This document shows, piece by piece, positions 22,262-32,733 of a stretch of 64,000 nucleotides of DNA. The translations under genes were made by a program, and so were the position numbers. Numbering within the stretch: the stretch's first letter is position 1; each line of letters begins with the position of its first letter. The notes below the pieces were generated by a model that was given only the letters and a program-made list of their open reading frames with translations, was not told the origin of the DNA and did no database searches. This stretch comes from Oscarella lobularis (taxonomy: Eukaryota > Porifera > Homoscleromorpha > Homosclerophorida > Oscarellidae): contig NC_089176.1 of NCBI RefSeq assembly GCF_947507565.1, positions 2,542,001 to 2,606,000 of the forward strand. Direction: 5' to 3'.

Positions 22262-23808
22262 GCTTGCAAGTTGCAACAGTGCGTTGGTGACTGTGGTAAG
22301 TGCTGCTCGCAGCCTCTTTTATGTAGGGTCTGACGGATGGAGGAAGTGAAATCATAACGGCGAAGTGCATGCATGCTTTAAACACTCAGGAGTGCCGCAA
22401 ATAAACTCAAAGGGGAGTCGGACTTGGCAGCTGCAGGTGTGTTGGTGGAAGCTATGAGGGGACGTGACCGGACCCGATGAATGAAAGAGATTTGGCCTTC
22501 GGTGTGTCTGGCAGGTGGTGATCGTATATTCAAAAAAGGAAGTTGGACCCGCCACGATGGCTGGCATAGTCTTTTTCAGGGATGCCCGGAAACCGTTTTT
22601 CTTCGTTACTTAGACGATCACACTGTACCAAACTGCGATGTGGGAAATACCTATGATAAAAGGTGAACCGCTCAAACTCTTCGAAGGGTCTTGCAAGACT
22701 GTATGTCAATTTCTCTACGCTATGCCTAGATGATTACGCTTCGCATCCGCACTGTCTTTCAGCCTAATGAGCACATTACTAATGTATACTAACTATACTT
22801 TTTACAGCTGGAAGTAATGCTTATTCTGCAAAGGTCTCCGACGTCTTTCTTTGTTACTAAAAAACGTACCAAATTGCGATGTGGGAAATGAAATACCTAT
22901 GTAACTGACCAAAGTTCGAGGGGTCCGGCTTGCAAGACTATATATGTCAGCAATTTTGCGCTATTTTCAGCGGATATGATTGCCCTTCGTCCGTGCGTAT
23001 GACCATCTGCACTTTCTGCATGACTATATGGCGTGAGTACATGTCTATGTATACTAACTATACTGTATATAGCATCCTCATTGCAAAACGAACAAAGAAC
23101 CCGATTTGTCATTAGCGCTTCATCGAAAGGGCGGACCAATCGGGAAAAATGAGAGCAAACACAACTGGAAGTAATGCTTATTCTGCAAAGGTCTCCGACG
23201 TCTTTCTTCATTACCTAAACCATCACACTGCACCAAACTGGGGTGTGGGATACATGATCAACGGCACTGGTAGTAACTGACCAAAGTTGAAACTCTTCGG
23301 AGGAACCGGCTTGTAAGACTATATGTCAAATTTCGCGCTATTTCTTCTACGCCATAGACAGCGAATATGATTGCGCTTTGTCTGCACATATGGCTATCCT
23401 TCAGCCTGCGCGCGCAAGCATGCACATTACTAATGCATACTAACTATACTGTACATAGCATCCCCACTGCAAAACGAATGAAGATTCTGATTTGTGGTGG
23501 TCAGCGCTTCATCCCTAAAGCACTGATTAATCCGGAAAAAATAATAACAATAATAATATTTAGTACAGTCAAAAGTCGTTCAATCAAGCTGGAACCACCT
23601 CAGGGAGACGATTCGGGTTAAGCGAACAAACACAGCTGGAAGTAATACTTATTCTGCAAAGGATCTACAACGTCGACACAGGATGTCCAAAAGAGGAACT
23701 GATGTCAGCTTCCTGGGGACAAGACTAATACATAAGAGACATCCACAGACAAGGCAACAGCCACTTCTCTTTTCACACAGTCAGGCAGCAGAACGTTTGA
23801 ACTCGACT
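22262..23808. promoter_or_regulatory. Bidirectional promoter region of pair 3, internally expanded
   Basis: 1547 bases, the longest of the five. The block CTGGAAGTAATGCTTATTCT plus CTGCAAAGGTCTCC appears about three times (22808, 23165, and slightly changed at 23637). Blocks related to CTACGCCATAGACAGCG also recur. The A1 TATA region (CTACATAAAAGAGG, minus) lies at about 22315-22328 and the A2 TATA-like TAATACATAAG at 23727-23737. The expansion came from tandem duplication of the shared promoter core. No gene is seen. Confidence 0.65.
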
Positions 23809-24924
23809 ATGCTGAAGCCGATACTTCTGCTCGTCTTTCCATTCATCCATACGGTATCAGCCATGACTCCTCCTCTCCTAGAAGCGGAAAGTCTTTCCGA
23901 ACCGAGCTGGCTCAACTTGAATACGACCCGAGTTCCAGCGATACCCCATCCCGGTCAAACGGTCACCGTCGTCACGTACGGCCTCGAAAACTACTTTCAT
24001 TCTCTAATGACTCCCCAATTCATCTGCCGCTATACGAGTAAGGGCGATCGTGGGTTGAGTGTCAACACCGACTACGCTCGTCTTCGAAAGCTCGAAGACG
24101 ATGATCCTTGTCTCGTTATCGACTGCCCGCTCGAGAGCGTGGCGTCGTGGGAGTTCGATGAACGAACAGCCCTCGTTTCAGTTCTCTTCCGAAAGAAAGC
24201 AGGATTAAAATTTGTCGGATTTAGAGGCGCGAACGAAATCTCGTTCATTAGCGAGTGGACGTGTTACGAATACGACACGATCAAAGCGATAATCGTCATA
24301 TACGGCATCAGTCTGGATCCCGAATACGACCACACGATAATACTCACACTAGACAACGGGAAAAAAATCACCGCTTGCGCGCGACCCAAGACCCTGACTA
24401 AAATCGTCTACAACCTAAAGGACGACATTCAAACTCTAGAAGAAGAACACATGGCAAACATAACAATTGAAACAACGCAAGGCGTCATAGTCTACCGCGG
24501 CGACAAAGGCGACTCGGTCGTCCTCCAACCTCTGCTCCACGCGGCCTGCCACCCAGACAATCATAAGGTCGTCGATCAACCGTGGAGAAAGATATCGAAC
24601 ACGGCCACTTATCCGCGCTACTGCGATCAGAGAAGCGTAGGAATACGAGCGCACGGGTGGAATCGCATCGATCCGAAAATCGGCGGCAATATGCCCCAAT
24701 CGTGCCCGTCTTATAACCGTTGCGGCACGTATGGGCCCGGTTGGTTGCGCGACCCGCTTCCCACCGAGAAAGGAATGGAGATGGCCAATACGGTCTGTTT
24801 TCGTTGGAACTGCTACTGTTGCAACTACAAGACGCCGATCAAGGTCATCAATTGCGGCGAATTTTACGTCTATTGGCTGCCACCGCCTCCCAGATGCGAT
24901 ATGGCTTATTGCGGCAATCATTGA
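23809..24924 (+). CDS. Secreted D10C-domain protein, subfamily A2, copy 3
   Basis: Intronless, 371 aa. The open frame extends 42 codons upstream, but the ATG at 23809 starts the standard A2 signal peptide MLKPILLLVFPFIHTVSAM, and the upstream part is promoter and leader sequence conserved with the other pairs. It differs from the gene at 19080 at only a small number of positions (for example LENYF for LDNYF and CRYTSKGDR for CRFTSKSDR). Same domain plan and extra cysteines. Confidence 0.88.
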   Translation: MLKPILLLVFPFIHTVSAMTPPLLEAESLSEPSWLNLNTTRVPAIPHPGQTVTVVTYGLENYFHSLMTPQFICRYTSKGDRGLSVNTDYARLRKLEDDDPCLVIDCPLESVASWEFDERTALVSVLFRKKAGLKFVGFRGANEISFISEWTCYEYDTIKAIIVIYGISLDPEYDHTIILTLDNGKKITACARPKTLTKIVYNLKDDIQTLEEEHMANITIETTQGVIVYRGDKGDSVVLQPLLHAACHPDNHKVVDQPWRKISNTATYPRYCDQRSVGIRAHGWNRIDPKIGGNMPQSCPSYNRCGTYGPGWLRDPLPTEKGMEMANTVCFRWNCYCCNYKTPIKVINCGEFYVYWLPPPPRCDMAYCGNH

Positions 24925-25890
24925 GAAGGAGGTTCGCCACTCAAGAAACTGAACGACTCGTTGTGGCTTGTGCTTTAGTCTAGCTTGCTTGTTTGCTTTC
25001 CAATGTTACCATTAGAAATTGAATTAGTGGATGCTCCTTTTGACTATGCTGTGACGGTCATGGTATTTACATGAGGGGTAAGTATGTCTTCTTGCATGTG
25101 GTTTTCTTATGGAGCTGGTCTCCGTCTATTCTCGGCTATAGGGAACTCCTAACTCACAGGATATTAGGTACTGTAAGATACCTTCCTTGCCTTTCCTTGC
25201 TCATCGATCTCAAGGATTTCAATCGCTTTATGACTCGAGTGTGAGGCTCGCGGTGCGCCTCATGAATCGCATTCCTTCGGTACAGCACATGTCAATGAAA
25301 AGAGCATCGACACGGCTCCTCTATCCTTTTTCGGGGCGCGGTTGAAGAGGCTATGAGGCGACGGCGGCGACGGCCATGTTGAACTTGTATCCGGGGATGC
25401 ATTCTTTCGACCCACGAGTTTGCTTCCTCTTATGTATCTAAGCTTCCATCAGAAATAGTCTATTTTTCCATATATAGATAGCAGTGTACAGTATCTACAA
25501 GAGAGCTGCATTAGATAGTGTTCAAATTCCTTTCCCTTTGCACGTGCCTAAAACGCGAATAGGCGGGCACTGCCATTTGAGCTATTGCGGCGATGCTTGA
25601 GGGTCGACAGATAAAAAAACGCTCAGAATTATGTGCTATGCTTTTTTTTCTTTTTTTTCTGTTGGTCTCGTACTGCTATCTCCTGTACTCAGCAGTTTTG
25701 ATATCTTTGTCTTTCCTATGTGGCTCGTTGCGCGTACAGTAGTCATAGTCTACTTGAACAGGTGGTATATTGTGAGTAAGAGGGATTCTAAAACAGCATC
25801 ACGTGCAACCAAAGAGAAACTAAAGAGCAGCTAGCCACATCAATCTATAGTCTCTTGAAAGTCAAAGTTGAACGCCTTTCTTTAGGCATC
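24925..25890. repeat. 3' flank modules of the duplicated unit (copy 3), ending at a breakpoint
   Basis: Contains the A2 3' module (25242-25400), an A1 relic (25567-25600) and the A1 3' flank up to GCCTTTCTTTAGGCATCG. In the other units this continues into a minus-strand A1 gene (CATCGCCACAATAGG). Here it stops at about 25891 and unrelated sequence begins. Confidence 0.65.
25567..25600 (+). pseudogene. Very short A1 3'-end relic
   Basis: GCACTGCCATTTGAGCTATT then GCGGCGATGCTTGA: the last codons of an A1 gene (LSYCGDA and stop) followed by its standard 3' flank. The rest of the gene is missing. Confidence 0.6.
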
Positions 25891-26050
25891 GTGCGTTAAT
25901 TCACAAGATCAAGGTCCAGTTTCAGAACAACAGAGCAGGCCACAAAATAAAAATCCGTTTTCCTCCCAACTTCACTATACGAAACCATACGAAATGATCG
26001 GATGAAATAATTTCAAGTTACTGTGCATCCGAGTGTATTATTCGCGTTAC

Positions 26051-26257
26051 CTTCGACTTCATCTCTATCGAAATCATGTCCGGTATAGGCCGCCGGCCAA
26101 AAGAAATTGAAATAAACACCATCCGGCTCCATCAAAAATATTTGGTCGCCATTTACTGAGATTTTGATCGTTTCCGACGTCCTCCGATGGCCCCAAAAGA
26201 CGTCTTTGGTCGAGCTCTTCCACGCCTTCGTCGCTGAGTGGGCGCCAAAATTTGAAG
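26051..26257 (-). other. Orphan exon-like open reading frame
   Basis: Between a cag acceptor-like site and a gtaacg donor-like site the minus strand reads open, with globular-looking peptide such as KISVNGDQIFLMEPDGVYF and PAAYTGHDFDRDEVE. No neighbouring exon was found. It may be a remnant or a single exon of a gene broken by the array duplication. I do not recognise the domain. Confidence 0.3.
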
Positions 26258-26309
26258 CTGCTTATAAGTCTTTGAACATTCTGTTACAGAACATTCAATC
26301 AAATAGTTT

Positions 26310-26550
26310 ACGCCTGTCTTGGAACAACAAATCGCTTTTCCCACCCTACTAATTCGTGACACGTGTTTGAATTCATACCGTTTGAACTCCAAGCCCAACC
26401 GACCTTGTTTTTCTAAGAAAACCATTAGCACAGCCAAAGCAAAGTCGACTGCCCGACTTGTCCTTTCTACTTTTTGTACCGCAGCTAGGTGGTCTGTTGT
26501 CTGACGTATGGGTTGCCCAATCGAAATGCGGACAACCGACGTCAATTCCC
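26310..26550. repeat. Dispersed repeat, copy 1
   Basis: About 240 bases, direct copy of 44755-45000, sharing TAATTCGTGACACGTGTTTG, TTCTACTTTTTGTACCGCAG and GTATGGGTTGCCCAATCGAA. One copy lies before the factor B-like gene and one before the collagen-stalked genes. Nature unknown. Confidence 0.65.
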
Positions 26551-26726
26551 AACTAGCTTCAGTTCCTACCTATATAGGAGGTATATTGGGTGTATTTTTC
26601 AAAACCCTCTAAAAAGCATTTGCACTGAATGTCCAAAGAAGAATGACGCGAAACACTACTACAGACGAGAAAGAAAGATAACAAACTCTACTCACACGGT
26701 CACAGTGAGTTGCGCGATGAGTCTGT

Positions 26727-29700
26727 TCAGTACTGAGACTTCCTATACCCATCTGATTCCATCCTAACGGTGTCGCGTATCATCTCTTCGTACTTCCTCA
26801 TATTAGTATACACGGCGTATCCATCCTTGCAGTCCTCAAAGCCAAAACTGCCCACACCGCAAAGAACGTATCGGTTCGTCTTGGGATCCTGACACATAAG
26901 AGGAGTGCCAGTCCCTCCATAGCAAATATCTCCAGGAATGCCTCGAACACAGAGATTCGAATCTATAATTGTTTTCCGAGGCCACCTCTGCTTGCATTCG
27001 GACAAGTTAGCTATAACAACACTCGACTCAATAGGAACATTCGAGACGACTCTTTCGCCATTTTTCACGTATTGATACCCGACAAGGAACGCCGTCTGTC
27101 CGACTGCAATCCTTTCATCGCTCATCATCGTGTTGTACTCAAAATGCCGTGGCGAACAGATTGGCTTTTGAAAGCGGCTCACCTCTATGGGCACGTCTAG
27201 CCTTATCACAGCCATGTTGTTCTCGAGTATATCCGGTTTGAATCTTCTTGTTGAGCGCCACACTTTCAGTCCAGGCGGCGGATGATCTCCTCGAGTAACT
27301 ACGTCAATTCCGTCGTACTTGCTTACCGTCAGTCCATCGCCATTGTCGTTAAGTTCGTATTGTCCAACTCGGACTCCTATTCGATAACCGCTGATTTTGC
27401 CTTCGAACAATCCGCTGGCACGAGTCGCTTTCTTGAAACAGTCAGCACCGGTGACTACCCATCGGCGGTGTACGAGTACGCCGTCGCATTCGAACTCTCC
27501 CTTGCCTAGGACGGTGACGAGCCAGGGCCAGGCCCCACGTGCAGCAACCGAGAAGTTGGAAAAGGGATAGTGCTGGCCCGGAGCTCCAGCTACACCGCAA
27601 AGATCGTCGACCGTAGCTACACAGAAAAAGAAAAACATAATTAAATTGACGCCAGTCCGAACGCAACACCCCATTTTTACTTGGGCTTGAGTAATTCACA
27701 AAGGTGTGGAAATCATCGGCGGTGTTAAATTCGATAAAATCCGACGTGGGTTCCATGTAATGCGGCAAGTCTCGCGTCGAAATAATGAGTGATTTGACGT
27801 TCAATTGCCCGAAACGCAGCAGTGCAGCCAACGCGCGTTGTTGATTAGCGACCATCGGAAGTTGCTCGCTGACAATTATAGCCACTCTCTTCGCATCTCT
27901 CGGTTCGCTGCCTAATCCCGTCTCAAACATCAAGTTAATATTTTCCATGAACTCTTCAAGATTTTCTGAGACGTTATGAGGATTTCCTTCGAGAATGTCA
28001 GTTTGATTGGGTGTACCGACGAATTTCCAAATTGTTCCGTTCATGAGAACCAAGGCAGCTACGCGGGTCTTTTCTGCCTCGATGGGAAAGTTCATAATGG
28101 TGTTATTCACAAATGTTTTATACACTTCTTCCAGAGGACTTCTCTCACCAATATTGAAAGCGAAGAGGAGATCCAGTTTGACGTCGGACTGCGCGTCGAG
28201 CACGTCGGAGCGATCGTGTGTTCCGAGAAGATTCTCGTCGGGTTGGGCATTGCGAGAATACGTTGCTAAAGGAAGCAGGAATTTTTTCTCGAACGTCGCG
28301 ATTTGGTGTTTGACCGAATTCGTTTCAGGCAAACCTAAATGTGAATGAATCAATAATAATTAGCATTCTATACAATGGCTCCACTGTACAGTTTGGAAGA
28401 GGGACGTTCCATTTCGAATTAGCCATACAGGTGGCGACACTGTAGCCAACAAGAGTAAATCCGCTGTTGCAAGAAAAGCTAGCAGTCGACAGATATTGAG
28501 GTCTCCTGTCTATTTGATGAGGTCGAATATTCCCGTTGAGGTACGTATAACGGGCTTGTTTTCTAGTCGAAACAGTGCCGTTTTTCAGACTGATTTGTGG
28601 ACATCGAACGGCTGCAATAGAATTCATATTCAAAATTTTCTTTAGAAGTATAGAGGCCCGGCCTATAGCTTACGTTTGCATCTTGGAACTCCTCTCCATC
28701 CTTGAGCCCCGCAAGTCATATTTCCTACTCGCGATGCCGTACGCCGGAGGTAATTGTCAGAGCTTGGTCCTGGCAGACTCCAGTGTAAAGCAGGAGGAAC
28801 ATTGTAGTAATGTGACCTTCGTTCCATCTCGTACCAGATCGAATCAAAGGGAAAAGGAGAAAAGGGAAATGGACGTCTCCCATAAAATTCCTCTACGTGG
28901 GAGTAGCCCTTGTCACATTTCCACTTGATCTTTTCTTTATCGTAATATTCGCTTTTGTTTTCGTTGGAAAAGATGAAATGCCCGTTTTCGATGGTAGGTA
29001 TGTTGGAACACTTGATTTCTACCACATAAAACGCCATTTTATAAAACACGAGTGTCTTGAAAATTCCTTACTTTTGCACTGAGGTGGACTTGAATGATCC
29101 CATTTTCCGTCGTGCTTACACACTCGTGTTTTAAAATTATCGTAATTGTGGTACCCTTGCTTGCAGTAGGTAGTTGCCTCCCTAGAGCATCTTCTTCCAT
29201 ATTGATACGTAGATTGAAGTTCGCGTCCATTTAGCACTGACGAAGTTTTACACGTAGTGGTACCTAACATAAATTGTGTTTGGACGTTGCTACTCTAGCC
29301 CAATATTTACTGTTACCACAGAGATGCGCTTTGAAGCCTTGATAGGTCCGTGACAGTTTAAAAGTGACCAATCTCTCAGCAGAGAGAGTCTTGCTTGAAC
29401 CTTCCTTGTAAGTAATTTTGACGTGTTCCGAGTCGCCCTCTCCGTTCGAAACTTCGGCAAAAAACGCATCGGTGTTGTCAGGGATATTGAAGAAATTCAA
29501 GCAGGCCGGACGACTCTCGGATCCGCAAATTGTCCAGTCTGCACGAAACGTCCCATCATCCGAAATAATGTTTCGACTGATCATGTTTCCTAAGGTAAGG
29601 TTTGAAATAATTATCTATACAGCAGTACCATTCGACACGTACTGTCTGTTGTATAGGAAATTTTAAACCCGTCTCCTCTTTCCCAGTTACTGTTCGATTT

Positions 29701-30151
29701 GAAACGAATTGTTAATTCGGAAGAACAAGCGACGTACTGCTTAGGAAAACCACGATTAGATTTCCCTGAAAGTCTGGCCAAGACTCTGTTCGTTGATGAA
29801 TCTATGATCTCGAGAATGTCTCCGTCTTTCTCGGTGTCAAGAAACTCCACTGTTGCAACCATTTGATCGCACATGTTGGTATGGCCAAAAGGCGACATCA
29901 CAGGTTGCAATTTCCACGTGCAGTCAACATTTGCGCGATAGCGGGATAATCGGCTGTCTGGAGGAGGATACTCCAAGGTCCCTCGATTTCCAGGTAGAAA
30001 CTTAGGTTCGCACGAACTGACGTATCTCTTTCCTGCAAATAATAGTTTATTGTAGCAAATACAACGGAACCGAATCCCTTCGAATTCTTTTACCTGCAAC
30101 GACTGCAGCGAGGAGGAGGAGGACGTGCATACCCAAGACAGCCGTTTTCAT
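26727..30151 (-). CDS. Complement factor B-like protein with inactive protease domain
   Basis: Eight exons (30151-30094, 30032-29643, 29589-29317, 29263-29072, 29018-28674, 28611-28390, 28334-27681, 27616-26727), all introns phase 1, joining to exactly 1007 codons plus stop. Order: signal peptide (MKTAVLGMHVLLLLAAVVAG); CUB domain; an unrecognised ~90-residue module with two cysteines; three CCP/sushi domains; a vWA-like domain; a trypsin-fold domain. The cysteine ending the third sushi is rebuilt across the splice, which supports the model. CCP-vWA-protease is the plan of complement factor B/C2; the N-terminal CUB is extra. The protease fold is clear (WPWLVTVLGKG, WVVTGADCF, GDICYGGTGTPLMC), but His57 is Asp, Asp102 is Asn and Ser195 is Thr. 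The vWA strand reads LDLLFAFNIGERS, without DxSxS. It is likely secreted and non-catalytic. Confidence 0.88.
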
Positions 30152-30207
30152 CGTATCGTTGTCTTCTGCAACTAGACGAGGACTGCCAGATCTCCCAAAC
30201 TCGTCGT

Positions 30208-30216
30208 CCTTTTATA
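30208..30216 (-). promoter_or_regulatory. TATA box of the factor B-like gene
   Basis: TATAAAAGG on the minus strand, about 57 bases upstream of the ATG at 30151. Position and sequence fit a core promoter. Confidence 0.55.
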
Positions 30217-31198
30217 ACGCACGTTGGAAGCCCTAATAAAATTAAAGTACAAGGTGACGTCGCGGTTTGGAGAGAGACGCACATGCGGTTTGGGGAGAGA
30301 GACGCACATCCACTGATTGAAGTCCTTTTCGCTTATTAAATTATGACGTCGCTTCAATGCCGAACAATTAAACCCGCGTATTCACGCAGGTACTGTACGG
30401 TCTTTGCTAGCTTAATTGCTGACACCTAATTCATGTCCACATCTGTGTCCACTCATGCATACATGCAATGGGAATTTGAACGTTTTTGCTGGTTTCTACC
30501 AGCAGCAGTGCCCCCGCCACTTGCACTTCCTCCTGCGTCATTACAAAACACCCACTCTCTGTTTTTACATGCTTGCATGGAGCGGAAGCCCATCGCTTCC
30601 GCGGAAGTCTTCGTTAGATCCGCGGAAGTCAGACCGGTCAAAACACAGGACGTTCGGTCAGCGGTTAATTTTAGTCTTTTATAGGGCTCTGATTTTAGTG
30701 AGTCTATACGCGTGCGCTGTTTTCTGTTATTGTTGCCCCTCAGCTGACGCTCGCGTCGTCTGCGCTTCCTGCTGCGTCATAAGTGATTGTGGCGCAGGCT
30801 GAAAGCCCATCGCGGATCGCGGAAGTCGCAGAGCCGTTCCGCGGAAGTCAGACGATCGAGTTTTTGTCAAACGACACAGCGCGGAACGCGGTCAGCAAAC
30901 CGTTCGCTGTCGAGTCGATACTACAGTACACAGTGCGATACCCCAGTACGCGGTAAGCTTGAAGATTGAGGCGACGGCCATGTCGATCTTGTATCCGGGG
31001 ATTGCATTCTTTCGACGAGCATCTCCACGAGGACGAGTGTACAGATGTAGATGTTTACAGGAAAGAGAGCTCGCTCGACATGCATTAGATGCCATAAATC
31101 GTAGTGTTTAAATTCCTTTCCACCACTCCCTTTGCATGTGCCTAAAATGCGAATGGCGAACAGACGCCAAAATTTGAAGCTGCTGGGGCTTATAAGTC
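30217..31198. other. Intergenic region with short repeats, leading back into the array
   Basis: The motif CGCGGAAGTC occurs at least four times between about 30600 and 30850. A near-direct repeat, GAGAGACGCACATGCGGTTT / GAGAGACGCACATCC, lies at about 30270-30312. From 30946 the array's 3' module resumes (TACGCGGTAAGCTTGAAGAT). No gene is seen. Confidence 0.5.
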
Positions 31199-31290
31199 GT
31201 TTGATATCACTGGGGCAACAACTGCTGCAACTGGCAATAGCCTGCGGTTGTCAATTGCGGCGACTTCTTAGTCTATGCCTATTGTTTGAG
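31199..31290 (+). pseudogene. Relic of an A1 D10C C-terminus
   Basis: TATCACTGGGGCAACAACTG and GTCAATTGCGGCGACTTCTT match the codons for YHWSNNCC and VNCGDFLVY of A1 genes. The Pro-rich tail is deleted, so the reading jumps from VY to AYC-like TATTG and TGA. The frame is broken by a stop in GGCAATAGC. Closely similar to 35419-35517. Confidence 0.7.
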
Positions 31291-31575
31291 GATTGACAAT
31301 CAACAAACGTTCAGAATTATGTGCTATGCTTTTTTTTTTCTGTTGGTCTGGTGCTACTATCTCTTGTGCTCAGCGATTTTGATGTCTCTGTCTTTCCTTA
31401 TGTGGCTGGTTGCGCGTAGACTTGAACAGGTATATTGTGAGTAAGAGGGATTCTAAAACAACACGTGCAACCAAAGAGAAACCATAGATTTCTCTATTTA
31501 ATCTATGGAGAAACTAAAGAGCTGCTAGCCACATCAATCTATAGTCTCTTGGAAGTCAAAGTTGAACGCCTTTCT

Positions 31576-32733
31576 TTAGGCATCGCCACAATAGGCGTGA
31601 TTGCAGGCCGGAACGCTTGGCAGATAATAGACTAAGAACGGGCCGCAATTGAGGACTTTCACCGATCTTGGACTATAGCAACAGTTGCTGCCCCTGTGCC
31701 AGCAAACTACGTTCGACACTTCAACTCCTTTCTTGGTAGGAGGAGCATCGCGCAGCCATCCGGTTGCATAGGTACCACAACGCTGTATTGGTGGACACGA
31801 TTGAGGAAGTCGACCGCCGATGGACGGAGCGATGCGATTCCACCCATTACGGTGAACTCCTATGTCACGGTTGTCGCAGTGTTGAGGAGACTGGACTTCA
31901 TTCGATACCTTTCTCCATAGCTGGTCAACCACACGATGGGTTTTGCATGCCACGTGTTTGACAGGTGACTCAAGAACGACCGTGTCGCCCCCTTTATCGC
32001 CGTCGTAAGGCACTAGTCCTTGCGTCGTGAAAAGCGTTATCCGAGCAGGAATCTCTTCTTTCAGATCTTCGACGTGTTTGCTCAAGTCAAAGGTTATTTC
32101 ATTGAGTGATGCTGGCCTTGCTAGAACGGTGAATGTTTGGCCATTTTTGAGCGCAAATTTAGCCGAATGCTCGTGATCGGGATTGAGACTTTCTCCGCGA
32201 ATGAGTATGGTTGCCTCGAGTGTATCATATATAAAACTCGTCCATAAGTCCGTAAATGTCACCATGTCGTCGCCCTCTTTTCCAATGTATTTCAGTTCGA
32301 GTTTTGATCGATACAGAACGGAAACGACGGCCGTTCGTTCTTTGATCTTCCACGAAGCGACGCTCTTCAACGGACAGTCAATGACGAAACACGGGTCCCC
32401 CTTCGCAATCGGTCGGAGTCGAGCGTAATCGGAGACGAACGTCTGCGATGAAGTCGTCTTGCTCGTGAAGCGACACACAAACTGGGGACTCATCAGGGAA
32501 TGATAATAGCTACTGAGAGCGTACACGACAACGGAGACTGTTTGACCGGGATACGGTATTGACGGCACTCGCGACATGTTCAAGTTGAGCCAGCCCGGCT
32601 CGGTAGTGAAGCCTTTTAAATCCAGTGACTCGGAGTTGCTCTCCTTCGGCGGCGTCGATGTTGTTTTCTCTACCGGGTTCATGGCTGATATCGGAGCAGC
32701 GAATAAGAAGACGAGCGCGGCTGGCAGCATCAT
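31576..32733 (-). CDS. Secreted D10C-domain protein, subfamily A1, copy 5
   Basis: Intronless, 385 aa; start at 32733 (MMLPAALVFLFAAPISAM). Linker STPPKESNSESLDLKGF. N-terminal module: LNMSRVPSIPYPGQTVSVVV, QFVCRFTSKTT, PCFVIDCPLKSV. D10C: HVACKTHRVVDQLWRKVSN, RCGTYATGWLRDAPPTKKG, CWHRGSNCCYSPRS, VKVLNCGPFLVYYLPSVP, AYC. Nearly identical to the gene at 40561; the two whole pairs (31.6-34.7 and 40.6-43.7 kb) are recent copies of each other. Confidence 0.88.
   Translation of the reverse strand: MMLPAALVFLFAAPISAMNPVEKTTSTPPKESNSESLDLKGFTTEPGWLNLNMSRVPSIPYPGQTVSVVVYALSSYYHSLMSPQFVCRFTSKTTSSQTFVSDYARLRPIAKGDPCFVIDCPLKSVASWKIKERTAVVSVLYRSKLELKYIGKEGDDMVTFTDLWTSFIYDTLEATILIRGESLNPDHEHSAKFALKNGQTFTVLARPASLNEITFDLSKHVEDLKEEIPARITLFTTQGLVPYDGDKGGDTVVLESPVKHVACKTHRVVDQLWRKVSNEVQSPQHCDNRDIGVHRNGWNRIAPSIGGRLPQSCPPIQRCGTYATGWLRDAPPTKKGVEVSNVVCWHRGSNCCYSPRSVKVLNCGPFLVYYLPSVPACNHAYCGDA

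Larger units (their letters stand above)
25891..26726. other. Unrelated segment between the array and the factor B-like gene
   Basis: Holds one exon-like open stretch (26051-26257, minus) and one copy of a dispersed repeat (26310-26550). The rest shows nothing recognisable. Confidence 0.4.

Noticed and set aside
23683..23808. N-terminal extension of the A2 gene (also at 33412-33537)
   Set aside because: The extension covers the conserved TATA and leader region and would bury the signal peptide; the frame is closed in other pairs.
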